64,000 nucleotides of DNA from Pseudarthrobacter sp. (GTDB taxonomy: Bacteria > Actinomycetota > Actinomycetes > Actinomycetales > Micrococcaceae), in assembly GCA_031178005.1 (NCBI GenBank), contig JAPSJV010000009.1, positions 1 to 64,000 on the forward strand. Direction: 5' to 3'. A program made the position numbers and the translations under genes. Shown here one piece after another: positions 55,974 through 64,000 of the stretch (positions are counted from its first letter, which is position 1; every line of letters starts with the position of its first letter). The notes under the pieces are model-generated. The model did not search any database, was not told the origin of the DNA, and saw only the letters and a program-made list of their open reading frames with translations.

Positions 55974-56402
55974 CTAGGGGGCCGTGGCACGCCGGGCCCG
56001 CGGATGGGCGTTGGTGTCCGCGTGCCGGTGGGCGAGCTTCCAGAGGCCTTCCTCGCGGCGGAAAATGCTGGTGACCCGAAGCGCGAATTCCTCAGCTACC
56101 TGGCCAGAACCAACCCGGGCCCGGAAGTGTTCAGTTTCCACCAGGTAGGCGGTGTCCCGCGCAGTGTAGGAAGTGATGGTTTCAAACCCCAGCATCTCGC
56201 CCTCAGCGTAGTAGCGGGACGCCTGGTCCAGCCGGGCTTCCACCTGCGCCCAGCCGCGGGCGATGCCGCCCAGCGGGTTGGCGAGCGTAACGTCGTCGAG
56301 CCTGGAATACAGGTCTTTCACAGCCTGCGGGTTGCCCCGGGTGATTTCCGGGACGGCCAAATGGTATCGGGCCACTTCTTCTTCAAAACTTGGTGCGAGC
56401 AC
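55974..56402 (-). CDS. NTF2-like (SnoaL/AtzH-type) protein
   Basis: About 142 residues with a cone-shaped NTF2-like fold pattern: SFEEEVARYHLAVPEITRGN, DLYSRLDDVTLANPLGG, VEARLDQASRYY and FRREEGLWKLAHRHADT. GTG at 56402 has GGAG 8 bases upstream and avoids overlap with the carboxylase gene, so it is preferred over ATG 56438. The final His-Arg-His-Ala-Asp segment resembles AtzH/DUF3225-type proteins. Specific ligand or reaction unknown. Confidence 0.8.
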   Translation of the reverse strand: MLAPSFEEEVARYHLAVPEITRGNPQAVKDLYSRLDDVTLANPLGGIARGWAQVEARLDQASRYYAEGEMLGFETITSYTARDTAYLVETEHFRARVGSGQVAEEFALRVTSIFRREEGLWKLAHRHADTNAHPRARRATAP

Positions 56403-56418
56403 GTGCGGTTCTCCGGGC

Positions 56419-58230
56419 TTAGTCTTCGATGGTGGCAATAACGGCGCCGGCGGAGACAGTCTCTCCGGCGACGGCGCTCAGGCCGGTGATGGTTCCTGCC
56501 CGGTGCGCCGTAAGCGGCTGTTCCATCTTCATGGCTTCCAGCACCACCACGAGGTCGCCCTCGGCAACAACATCACCATTGGCTACGGCCACCTTGACTA
56601 TGGTGCCCTGCATGGGCGACGCCAGGGAATTTCCGGTAGCGGCGTCGGACGGTCCTGCGGAACGGGAGCGCTTCTTGGACTTGGCAGCCTTCGCGGTGCC
56701 CGGAGCCGCAGTGGACAGCGAGCCAAGCGATGCGGGGAGCACCACTTCCAGTCGCTTTCCGCCGACCTCGACGACGACGCGCTGGCGCTCGCCGGCATCG
56801 GCGGTTTCCGCCAGGCCCTCGGGAGTCCACGCCGGAAGGTTGTTGGTGAATCCGGTCTCGATCCAGCGGGTGTGGACGGAAAACGGGCCACTTTGGGGCG
56901 CAAAGGCGGGCTCGGACACAACGGCGAGGTGGAAGGGAATTACTGTGGGGATACCCTCCACCACCATTTCCTCCAGGGCCCGGCGTGAACGCTCCAGGGC
57001 CTGCCGGCGGGTAGCGCCGGTGACCACCAGCTTCGAGAGCATGGAGTCGAAATTGCCGCTGATGACGTCGCCCTGCTCCACGCCGGAGTCAATGCGGACG
57101 CCTGGACCGGTGGGGTTACGCAGGGTACGGATGGTGCCGGGGGCCGGCATGAAGTTGCGGCCCGGATCCTCGCCGGTGATGCGGAATTCAAAGGAGTGGC
57201 CCCGGACCTCGGGATCGCCGTAGCCGAGTTCCTCGCCACGGGCCAACCGGAACTGCTCGCGGACCAGGTCGATTCCGGTGACTTCTTCGGAGACACAATG
57301 CTCCACCTGGAGCCGGGTGTTCACCTCGAGGAAGGAGATGGTGCCGTCCTGGCCCACCAGGAATTCGCAGGTGCCGGCGCCCAGGTAGCCGGCTTCTTTG
57401 AGGATGGCCTTGGAGGACTCGTAGAGAAGGCGGTTCTGTTCTTCTGTCAGGAACGGAGCCGGAGCCTCTTCAACGAGCTTCTGGTTGCGGCGCTGCAGCG
57501 AGCAGTCGCGGGTGGAGACCACCACAACGTTGCCGTGCGCATCTGCCAGGCACTGGGTCTCCACATGGCGGGGCGCGTCCAGGAACCGCTCGATGAAGCA
57601 CTCGCCGCGGCCGAAGGCGGCAGTGGCCTCGCGGACGGCGGACTCGAACAGCTCAGGAATTTCCTCACGGGTCCGGGCAACCTTGATGCCGCGGCCGCCA
57701 CCGCCAAAGGCAGCCTTGATGGCCACTGGCAGGCCGAACTTATCAACGAACGCCAGGATTTCCTCGGCGGATTCGACTGGATCCGCGGTGCCCGGTACCT
57801 GCGGAGCTCCGACCTTCTCGGCAATGTGGCGGGCCTGCACTTTGTCGCCCAGCGCGGAGATGGCCTCGGGAGACGGGCCGATCCAAGTAATGCCCGCCTC
57901 AATCACGCGGGCGGCGAACTGTGCGTTCTCCGCCAGGAAGCCGTAGCCCGGGTGGATCGCGTCCGCGCCGGAGCGGACGGCGGCGTCGATGATCTTGTCC
58001 ATCAGCAGGTAGGACTCGGCGGCGGTGTTGCCACCCAGGGCGTAGGCCTCGTCTGCCAGGCGGACGTGCAGGGCGTCCCGGTCCGGATCGGCATAGACGG
58101 CAACAGAGGCGATGCCTTCGTCGCGTGCCGCGCGAATGATGCGGACGGCGATTTCACCGCGGTTCGCGATCAGCACCTTCGTGATGGTGGACGGTGCGTG
58201 GGGGGCGGACTGCTCCGAAATAGCTGACAA
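56419..58230 (-). CDS. Acyl-CoA carboxylase biotin carboxylase/biotin carrier subunit (alpha chain)
   Basis: 603-residue fused alpha subunit: biotin carboxylase ([35 protein letters not shown], the ATP-binding [21 protein letters not shown]) followed by a linker and a biotin carrier domain with the biotinyl lysine in [11 protein letters not shown] near the C-terminus. It carboxylates biotin for acetyl- or propionyl-CoA carboxylase. TTG at 58230 is chosen because AAGGAG lies 6 bases upstream; the frame open to 58548 reads into the maf region. The beta subunit is not in this window. Confidence 0.93.
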   Translation of the reverse strand: MSAISEQSAPHAPSTITKVLIANRGEIAVRIIRAARDEGIASVAVYADPDRDALHVRLADEAYALGGNTAAESYLLMDKIIDAAVRSGADAIHPGYGFLAENAQFAARVIEAGITWIGPSPEAISALGDKVQARHIAEKVGAPQVPGTADPVESAEEILAFVDKFGLPVAIKAAFGGGGRGIKVARTREEIPELFESAVREATAAFGRGECFIERFLDAPRHVETQCLADAHGNVVVVSTRDCSLQRRNQKLVEEAPAPFLTEEQNRLLYESSKAILKEAGYLGAGTCEFLVGQDGTISFLEVNTRLQVEHCVSEEVTGIDLVREQFRLARGEELGYGDPEVRGHSFEFRITGEDPGRNFMPAPGTIRTLRNPTGPGVRIDSGVEQGDVISGNFDSMLSKLVVTGATRRQALERSRRALEEMVVEGIPTVIPFHLAVVSEPAFAPQSGPFSVHTRWIETGFTNNLPAWTPEGLAETADAGERQRVVVEVGGKRLEVVLPASLGSLSTAAPGTAKAAKSKKRSRSAGPSDAATGNSLASPMQGTIVKVAVANGDVVAEGDLVVVLEAMKMEQPLTAHRAGTITGLSAVAGETVSAGAVIATIED

Positions 58231-58357
58231 GGCGTCTCCTTCTTTCTTCAGGGAGCCTAGCGCGATTTTGAGGGTTCCGCCGATATTACTTGCGGATTCC
58301 GCGTGTGCAGCGGTCATCCTTTGTAGGGATGCTACAACTTCGCCCGAAAAGGGCGAG

Positions 58358-58990
58358 TCAGTCCTGGGTCCACAGTTCGGTGATGCCCACGCCGGCCTGT
58401 GCCAGGAGCCTGCGGAGGGTGGAGATGGAAAGCCCGACGACGGCATGGGGATCGCCATCAACCTTGCGGATGAAGGCGCCCCCCAGGCCGTCGATGGTGA
58501 AGGAGCCCGCGCAGTGCAACGGTTCTCCGGTGGCGATATAGGCATCAATTTCCGCTGCCGTCATCTCCTCGAAGGCCACCTGGGCGGAGGCAACGGAACC
58601 CAGGGTGGCGCCGGAACCGTTCCCGGAATCCGGGTCCCGGCAGTCGATCAGCCAGTGCCCCGTGTGCAGGACACCTTCGCTCCCGCTCATCCGCAGCATC
58701 CGTTCCCGGGCAACAGCCGCGGTGTAGGGCTTGCCGTGCGACTCGCCGTCGAACTCAAAAACCGAATCGCAGGCAATCACCAGTGCGCCCTCCGCTTCCG
58801 GGAGCGCTGCCACGGCTTCGCCCTTGGCCCTGGCCAGCAGGAGGGCGGTGTCGTGCGGATCGGTCACCCCGTACCTGGCCTGCACTGCGTCTTCGTCCAC
58901 ATCGGAGACCATAACGGTGTGTCCGATGCCCGCGTCGGCAAGCAGTTTGGTGCGGGCGGGGGACTGGGAAGCGAGGATCAGCCGGGTCAC
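58358..58990 (-). CDS. maf: Maf-family nucleoside triphosphate pyrophosphatase
   Basis: 210 residues. [20 protein letters not shown] at the start, then [13 protein letters not shown], the [10 protein letters not shown] helix, [18 protein letters not shown] and the C-terminal [18 protein letters not shown]. Maf proteins hydrolyse dTTP/UTP or modified nucleotides. In actinobacteria maf commonly neighbours the acyl-CoA carboxylase alpha gene, as here. Nine bases separate it from the MMPL gene upstream. Confidence 0.94.
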   Translation of the reverse strand: MTRLILASQSPARTKLLADAGIGHTVMVSDVDEDAVQARYGVTDPHDTALLLARAKGEAVAALPEAEGALVIACDSVFEFDGESHGKPYTAAVARERMLRMSGSEGVLHTGHWLIDCRDPDSGNGSGATLGSVASAQVAFEEMTAAEIDAYIATGEPLHCAGSFTIDGLGGAFIRKVDGDPHAVVGLSISTLRRLLAQAGVGITELWTQD

Positions 58991-58999
58991 GGAACCAGC

Positions 59000-61525
59000 C
59001 TAGTGGACCGGCTGGGTTTCGGGTTTCGCGGGAACTTCTTCCCGGGTCAGCCGGGCACCCTCCACGTCCACGTCGGGCAGGATGCGCTCCAGCCACTTGG
59101 GCAGCCACCAGGCCTTGTCGCCCAGCAGGTACATCAGGGCCGGGACAATGGTCATCCGCACCACGAAGGCATCAAGCAGCACACCGAAGGCCATGGCGAA
59201 ACCAAGCGGCCGGACCATGGTCAGGTGGCTGAAGATGAAGCCTGCGAACACGCTGACCATAATGATCGCGGCAGCAGTCACCACGGCGGCGGCATGCCGG
59301 AAGCCCAGCTGCACGGCGTGTTTGGCCGGCTGCCCGTGCACGTAGGCCTCACGCATTCCGGAGGCGATAAACACCTGGTAGTCCATGGCCAGGCCGAACA
59401 GCACGCCGATCACGATGATGGGCAGGAAGCTGAGCACGGCACCGGGATTGGCGACGTCGAACACACCGCCCAGCCAGCCCCACTGGTACACCGCCACCAC
59501 GCCGCCAAACGCCGCGGCGAGGGAGAGCAGGAAGCCACCGGTAGCCAGGAGCGGCACCACGATTGAGCGGAATACCAGCAGGAGCAGGACCAGGGAAAGC
59601 CCGACGACGATCAGCAGGTAGGGCGGGAGGGCGTCGGCAAGCTTCGTGGAGACGTCGATGTTGCCGGCCGTCTGCCCGGTCAGGCCGATGTGGACGCCCG
59701 TCTGCTCTTCGATTTCAGCGTTGCGCTCCCGCAGTTCGGCAACCACCTGGACAGTGTTTTCGCTGGCCGCGCCTTCGCTGGGGATCACCTGGAAGACTGC
59801 CGTGCGGCGGTCATCGCTTAGGGCCACGGGGGCCGCGGCAACAACATTGTCCAGCCCGCGGAGCAGGTCCGAGACGTCGTACTGCAGGTGTTGGGCGGCG
59901 GCTTCGTCCAGGCCTTCGGGGAATTCGCCCACCACCACGATGGGTCCGGTCATGCCTTCGCCGAAGCTCCGGACCGTGAGGTCGTACGCCTGGTAAGCCT
60001 CGGAGTCCACGGGTTCTGAACCGCCGTCCGGGAGGGCCAGCCGGAGTTGGGTGGCCGGAAGTGCCATGGTGGCCAGCAGAACCACGCCGGCAATAAGGGC
60101 CATCACGGGGTGCCGGGTGACGATTCCGCCCCAGCCGCGGGTGCTCAACGCTTCATCCTTGGCTTCGTCTTCACGCTCATGGCCTGGCTCGGCGTTGTGC
60201 GCGGCTGCCTTGGCCCACGCCCGTTTCGAGACGATCCTCCGGCCAACAAGCGCCAGGACCGCCGGGGTCAGCGTCAGTGCCACGGCAACGGCCACCGCCA
60301 CCGTGGCAGCGGCGGACAGGCCCATCACGGCGAGGAAGGGCAGGCCGGGGACCACCAGGGCCGCCAGTGCGATGATGACCGTCAGGCCGGCGAAGAGGAC
60401 AGCGTTGCCGGACGTGCCGGTGGCGCGTGCCACCGATTCCTCCGCATCCATGCCGGCCAGGACCTGCGTGCGGTGCCGGTTGACGATGAACAGCGAGTAG
60501 TCGATGCCCACGGCCAGGCCCAGCATCAACGCAAGCATGGGGGAGATGGAGCTCATGTCGATGACGCCGGTGAGGGCAAAGGTGCCGCCCACACCAACGG
60601 CCACGCCAACGACAGCCATCAGCAGCGGCAGTCCGGCGGCGATGAGGGTGCCCAGCATGATGATCAGCACCAGCGCAGCGATGGCGATGCCGATGATTTC
60701 CGCCGCTCCGAAGAGTTCGGAGATGTCCTCGGTGATTTCCTTGCTGGCGAAAGCAGTGACACCTGCGCTTGAAACGCTGTGCGCAATGTCCTGGACTTCG
60801 CCACGGACTTCCGGCGTGAGGCCGTTGATCGAGGTGTTGAACTGGACCTGGGCGATGGCCGCCTTGCCGTCTTCGGACACAAAGCGCAGTCCATCGCTGG
60901 CTTCCGCCTGGCGTTGACCAAGCTCCAGTTTGGCCTTTGCTGCCTCAAGCTCGGCCGCTCCGGCCTGGTGCCGTTCCTGACCGGCAGCCAGGGTTGCCTT
61001 CTGCCCACCTAGCTGGGCTTCAATGGCGGCAGCCGGAAGTCCGGCCGCTGCCATTTGCTGTTCTGCCGCTGCCAGCTGGGCCGCCCCGGCGTCGAGCTGC
61101 GCCTTTGCGGCGTCGAGCTCCGCCTGGCCTGCATCAATCTGTGACTGGCCGTCCGCGATGGTCTTCGCCGCGCCGTCCAGCTGGTCCTGGGTGGTGAACG
61201 GATTGACGGTGCCCCGGACGTCCGGAAGGGCTTCCAGGTCGGTCAGGGCATCGGCGACGGCGGCCCGGCTCTCGGCGGTGAATCCGCCGTCGGGTGCTTC
61301 GAAGACGATGCTGGCGGAACCGCCGGAAGCGGAGGGCAGTTCGGCTTTCAGCTTGTCCGCCATCTGCTGGGTCTCGGTACCCGGGATCTGGAAGTTGTTG
61401 GACATGGTGCCGTGGAAGGCCGCGGCGGACCCGCCTACAGCCACCAGGACGGCCAGCCACAGCGAAATAACCAGCCAGCGGCGACGGTAGGAGAATTTGC
61501 CAAGTCGGTAAAGCAGGAGTGCCAT
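59000..61525 (-). CDS. MMPL/RND-family membrane transporter
   Basis: 841 residues with the RND layout: one helix, a large external loop, five helices, a second loop and five more helices. The first loop (about 110-215) is Ala/Gln/Glu-rich and clearly coiled-coil forming (repeats of AQLDAGAAQLAAAEQQM type). Proton-relay motifs are GLAVGIDYSLFIVNRHR and LFGLAMDYQVFIASGMREA. Mycobacterial relatives export lipids; this one's substrate is unknown. It is downstream of a TetR gene on the same strand, with a 44-base gap, which suggests drug or lipid efflux under local repression. Confidence 0.92.
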   Translation of the reverse strand: MALLLYRLGKFSYRRRWLVISLWLAVLVAVGGSAAAFHGTMSNNFQIPGTETQQMADKLKAELPSASGGSASIVFEAPDGGFTAESRAAVADALTDLEALPDVRGTVNPFTTQDQLDGAAKTIADGQSQIDAGQAELDAAKAQLDAGAAQLAAAEQQMAAAGLPAAAIEAQLGGQKATLAAGQERHQAGAAELEAAKAKLELGQRQAEASDGLRFVSEDGKAAIAQVQFNTSINGLTPEVRGEVQDIAHSVSSAGVTAFASKEITEDISELFGAAEIIGIAIAALVLIIMLGTLIAAGLPLLMAVVGVAVGVGGTFALTGVIDMSSISPMLALMLGLAVGIDYSLFIVNRHRTQVLAGMDAEESVARATGTSGNAVLFAGLTVIIALAALVVPGLPFLAVMGLSAAATVAVAVAVALTLTPAVLALVGRRIVSKRAWAKAAAHNAEPGHEREDEAKDEALSTRGWGGIVTRHPVMALIAGVVLLATMALPATQLRLALPDGGSEPVDSEAYQAYDLTVRSFGEGMTGPIVVVGEFPEGLDEAAAQHLQYDVSDLLRGLDNVVAAAPVALSDDRRTAVFQVIPSEGAASENTVQVVAELRERNAEIEEQTGVHIGLTGQTAGNIDVSTKLADALPPYLLIVVGLSLVLLLLVFRSIVVPLLATGGFLLSLAAAFGGVVAVYQWGWLGGVFDVANPGAVLSFLPIIVIGVLFGLAMDYQVFIASGMREAYVHGQPAKHAVQLGFRHAAAVVTAAAIIMVSVFAGFIFSHLTMVRPLGFAMAFGVLLDAFVVRMTIVPALMYLLGDKAWWLPKWLERILPDVDVEGARLTREEVPAKPETQPVH

Positions 61526-61569
61526 GTCAGAGCCGTTCTGTCAGGAAGGTGGCGAAGGAGGGTAGTAGG

Positions 61570-62253
61570 TCAGATGCCGGATGTGGAAGCCGGGCTGCTG
61601 CCGGCCGTGGGGTATGTGGCGAATCCATCGGCCAGCAGGCTCATGGAATCGATCAGGAGCGAGCGCAGGATTACCAGGGACTCGGGGGACAGGTCTGCGC
61701 CGCGTCGGGCGAACCAGGTGTCCACGGCGGCTTTGCCGCAGCCCATGACCGAGCTGGCCAGGGCACGCACGTAAAGGTCGTCAACCTCGGCTCCGGATTT
61801 GGCCAAACGCTCCTGGACGGCCTCGGTGATCTGGACCGTGCAGGTGTCCCAGGCCTCAAGTTCGGACCGGAAGATCCCCGGGCTGCATTGGGCCAGGCTG
61901 TGGAGCTCCGCAATCGGCGCGACCGTCATGGGGTCGGCGAGCTCGGCAAGGGCGGCGCGGGCTGATTCGAGGATCGGTTCGTCGGTGGGGCGGAGGCGGA
62001 ACCGGACCAGGACGTTGTCCAGGAACCCGTCTGCGACTGACGCCAGCACGGCATCGATGCCGCTGAAGTAGTTGAAGAACGTGCGCCGGGAGATGCCCGC
62101 GGCGTCAGCGATGTCTTCCACGGTGAAATTGCCGTATCCCTTGCTGCGGAGCAGTTCCAGCGCCGCGGTTGCGATGGCCTCGCGGGTAGCGGCCTTGTTG
62201 AGTTCACGGCGGGACAGTGCCGGCGCCGGCGCCTGGTTCGTGGGGGAGTTCAC
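61570..62253 (-). CDS. TetR-family repressor, likely controlling the MMPL transporter
   Basis: 227 residues. Helix-turn-helix: REAIATAALELLRSKGYGNFTVEDIADAAGISRRTFFNYFSG, of which GISRRTFFNYF is the recognition helix (about 45-60). The C-terminal part is a helical ligand domain with SVMGCGKAAVDTWFA. GTG start lacks a ribosome binding site and a TAGTGT hexamer lies about 10 bases upstream, so the mRNA may be leaderless. It probably binds the palindrome 14 bases upstream of its own start (62267-62280). Confidence 0.9.
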   Translation of the reverse strand: MNSPTNQAPAPALSRRELNKAATREAIATAALELLRSKGYGNFTVEDIADAAGISRRTFFNYFSGIDAVLASVADGFLDNVLVRFRLRPTDEPILESARAALAELADPMTVAPIAELHSLAQCSPGIFRSELEAWDTCTVQITEAVQERLAKSGAEVDDLYVRALASSVMGCGKAAVDTWFARRGADLSPESLVILRSLLIDSMSLLADGFATYPTAGSSPASTSGI

Positions 62254-62266
62254 CTGATTACACTAT

Positions 62267-62280
62267 GTGCAAGTTTGCAC
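62267..62280. promoter_or_regulatory. TetR-type operator upstream of the tetR-mmpL unit
   Basis: GTGCAAGTTTGCAC is a perfect palindrome with 6-base arms and a GT spacer. A partial second copy of the left arm, GCGCAAGTT, follows at 62284-62292. It lies 14 bases before the tetR start and in the shared divergent region with the secreted protein gene. Confidence 0.7.
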
Positions 62281-62431
62281 TCTGCGCAAGTTGTTGATTT
62301 CGACATTCACAGCAAGGCGAAAGGTTTCCGACAGCTCCCGCAGAACCTGCGCCCGGATGCTGGAAAGAGCCCCGGTAGGGGCAATTCACCAAGAGCAGCC
62401 GTCACCGCACGGCAGATCCAGGAGATACGAA

Positions 62432-62977
62432 ATGTCACGCATCAGGAAAATTACCCTTGGCTTGTCCGCAACCGCGTTGGCGCTGAGCGCCGGACTGGGA
62501 GTGGCCGGCATGGCCTCGGCGACAACCACCCCGGAACCCACCGCCAGCTCCAGTGCCCAGGCCGGCTCCGAAGCCGGCGAGGGGAAGGGAATGCCTGGCG
62601 GCCGCGGCGGTGACCGTGGAATTGCCCAGGCGTCGGCGCTCGCCGAAAGGCTCGGCGTTGATGAATCGGCCGTCACGGAGGCTCTCCAGGCCTTCCACGA
62701 GGCCAACAAGCCAGCCACCCGCCCGGCTGAAGGTGAACGGCCGGACGCCGCGGCCCGGGATGGGGCGCTGGCCGCCGCGCTGGCCGAGAGCCTCGGCGTT
62801 GAACAGTCCGCAGTGACCACAGCGTTGGAGGAACTCCGGACCGAGGCGCAGGCAGACAAAGCTGCAGCGCTGAAATCGAAGCTGGACCAGGCTGTCACTG
62901 ACGGCACCTTGACCCAATCGGAGGCGGACGCCGTGAGCAAAGCGGTGGAAGCCGGCGTAATCGGCGGCGGCCGCTGA
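62432..62977 (+). CDS. Small secreted helical-repeat protein
   Basis: 181 residues. A signal peptide is evident: RIRKITLGLSATALALSAGLG with an Ala-Ser-Ala cleavage region near residue 30. The mature protein has a Gly-rich linker and two similar helical units: ALAERLGVDESAVTEALQAF and ALAESLGVEQSAVTTALEEL. The last 40 residues read KLDQAVTDGTLTQSEADAV, a third related helix. AGGAG lies 7 bases before the ATG, which decides against longer frames. I do not recognise a characterised function. Divergent from tetR, so possibly under the same repressor. Confidence 0.82.
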   Translation: MSRIRKITLGLSATALALSAGLGVAGMASATTTPEPTASSSAQAGSEAGEGKGMPGGRGGDRGIAQASALAERLGVDESAVTEALQAFHEANKPATRPAEGERPDAAARDGALAAALAESLGVEQSAVTTALEELRTEAQADKAAALKSKLDQAVTDGTLTQSEADAVSKAVEAGVIGGGR

Positions 62978-62981
62978 ATGC

Positions 62982-63017
62982 AAAGGAAGTCCCCGGAAAA
63001 TTCCGGGGACTTCCTTT
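62982..63017. terminator. Bidirectional terminator
   Basis: A perfect 17-bp stem (62982-62998 with 63001-63017) with a two-base loop, AAA at one edge and TTT at the other. It serves the convergent secreted protein and symporter genes. Confidence 0.93.
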
Positions 63018-63036
63018 GTGGAGCAGGCTTCTTGGT

Positions 63037-64000
63037 TTATGCCTTGGCGTCAGCGAGTTCACGTTCCGCTGCGGGAGGATCAACCGGTTCCGGGGACCCG
63101 GCCTCGTCATCCACAAAGGGGGTACCGTTGCGCGGAGCGTTGTAAAGGTCCTCATCCAGGATTCCCTGGCGCTTGGCCACAATCGTGGGCACCAGTGCCT
63201 GGCCAGCAACGTTCACGGCAGTGCGGCCCATGTCCAGGATGGGATCGATGGCGAGCAGGAGCCCGACGCCGGCCAGCGGGAGCCCCAGCGTGGAGAGCGT
63301 GAGGGTCAGCATCACCACAGCGCCGGTGGTTCCGGCAGTGGCTGCGGAGCCCAGGACGGAAACCAGCGCGATCAGCAGGTACTGGGTGAAGTCCAGCTGT
63401 ACGCCGAAGAACTGGGCTACAAAGATGGCGGCGATGGCCGGGTAGATCGCGGCGCAGCCGTCCATCTTGGTGGTGGCGCCCAGGGGCACAGCGAAGGAAG
63501 CGTATGCCCTGGGCACACCGAGCGAGCGTTCGGTGACCCGCTGGGTCAGCGGCAGTGTGCCGATCGAGGAGCGCGAAACGAATGCCAGCTGTACAGCCGG
63601 CCACACGCCGGTGAAGTACTGCTTGACGGAGAGGCCGTGGCTGCGGATCAGCGCCGGGTAGACAACAAACAGCACCAGGGCGAGGCCGATGTAGATGGCG
63701 ATGGCGAACTTGCCCAGCGAGCCCATGGTGTCCCAGCCGTAGACGGCCACGGCGTTGCCGATCAGGCCGACGGTACCCAGCGGGGCGATCCGGATGATCC
63801 ACCAGAGGACCTTCTGGATGACGGCCAGCGCGGAGGCGTTCAGGTTCAGGAACGGCTCGGCTGCCTTGCCCACCTTGAGGGCGGCGATGCCGACGGCGAT
63901 TGCGATGACCAGGATCTGCAGGACGTTGAAGCTCACGGACGTGGTCACAGCGCCGGATTCAGCAACACTGGAACTGGCGCCGAGGCCCAGGAAATTCTTC
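63037..64000 (-). CDS. Dicarboxylate/amino acid:cation symporter (DAACS), 5' end outside window
   Basis: 320 codons of the C-terminal part are present; the frame is open through the edge (KNFLGLGASS...). Membrane helices and the family signatures are clear: AFVSRSSIGTLPLTQRV (first serine-rich hairpin), FAVPLGATTKMDGCAAIYP (second) and LAIDPILDMGRTAVNVAGQA near the end, which carries the conserved substrate-binding Asp residues. A polar C-terminal tail follows. Relatives import C4-dicarboxylates or glutamate/aspartate with Na+ or H+. The exact substrate cannot be assigned. Confidence 0.92.
   Translation of the reverse strand, partial: KNFLGLGASSSVAESGAVTTSVSFNVLQILVIAIAVGIAALKVGKAAEPFLNLNASALAVIQKVLWWIIRIAPLGTVGLIGNAVAVYGWDTMGSLGKFAIAIYIGLALVLFVVYPALIRSHGLSVKQYFTGVWPAVQLAFVSRSSIGTLPLTQRVTERSLGVPRAYASFAVPLGATTKMDGCAAIYPAIAAIFVAQFFGVQLDFTQYLLIALVSVLGSAATAGTTGAVVMLTLTLSTLGLPLAGVGLLLAIDPILDMGRTAVNVAGQALVPTIVAKRQGILDEDLYNAPRNGTPFVDDEAGSPEPVDPPAAERELADAKA

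Overview
High-GC actinobacterial chromosome of the Arthrobacter/Pseudarthrobacter type. The evidence is the GC-rich codon use, many GTG/TTG starts, the gene order rsmI / tatD-rpf-rsmA-ispE-ABC-F / tRNA-Gln-glmU-prs-rplY-pth / mfd, a G5-type resuscitation-promoting factor, a PMT protein mannosyltransferase and GlnR/NnaR-style control of nitrate assimilation. This assignment comes from protein and gene-order recognition only; no database search was run.

Left edge (1-1157): the 3' end of an IS481-type element abuts an acyl-CoA synthetase gene that is both truncated and frameshifted. From 1214 to 16946 lies housekeeping and envelope biology: a protein O-mannosyltransferase, rsmI, a succinate-semialdehyde-type dehydrogenase, a moxR-DUF58-transglutaminase operon, tatD, rpf, rsmA-ispE and an ABC-F ATPase. 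From 16959 to 27398: a TetR regulator, tRNA-Gln(TTG), glmU-prs, rplY, pth and two tandem large ATPase-LuxR regulators. A 423-base stretch without a convincing gene but with consecutive hairpins separates these from a sufS-sufU pair (27822-29606). Then come a 54-base near-perfect palindrome, two small conserved genes, mfd and a YdjM-like membrane hydrolase.

The core of interest is the nitrate assimilation region (36326-53502). narK-nasC-nasB encode nitrate uptake and reduction. nirB-cobA-nnaR encode nitrite reductase large subunit, the first siroheme step and a HemD-like winged-helix regulator. nirD is transcribed divergently from nirB, and there is also a stand-alone NirB-like flavoprotein. 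Four promoters in this block share one geometry: 5-base half-sites at 11-bp phase resembling the actinobacterial GlnR operator, ending GAAAC (or GAAAA), exactly 10 bp before a TANNNT -10 hexamer. Interleaved are deoC, a phosphosugar mutase, purine nucleoside phosphorylase, a quinone-reductase flavoprotein, a PspC protein and an unrecognised conserved-looking gene.

Right part (53775-64000): an MHS-type MFS transporter whose promoter overlaps two tandem GTCC-N7-GGAC palindromes, a glutamine amidotransferase, an NTF2-like protein, an acyl-CoA carboxylase biotin subunit, maf, an MMPL transporter with its TetR repressor and a perfect operator, a small secreted helical-repeat protein, and a dicarboxylate symporter running off the end.

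No CRISPR array, prophage or defence island is visible. The novelty is mainly regulatory: the shared GlnR-like promoter architecture, the split nirB/nirD arrangement, the palindromic repeat, the hairpin-rich intergenic region upstream of sufS and the operator-over-promoter design at the MHS gene.
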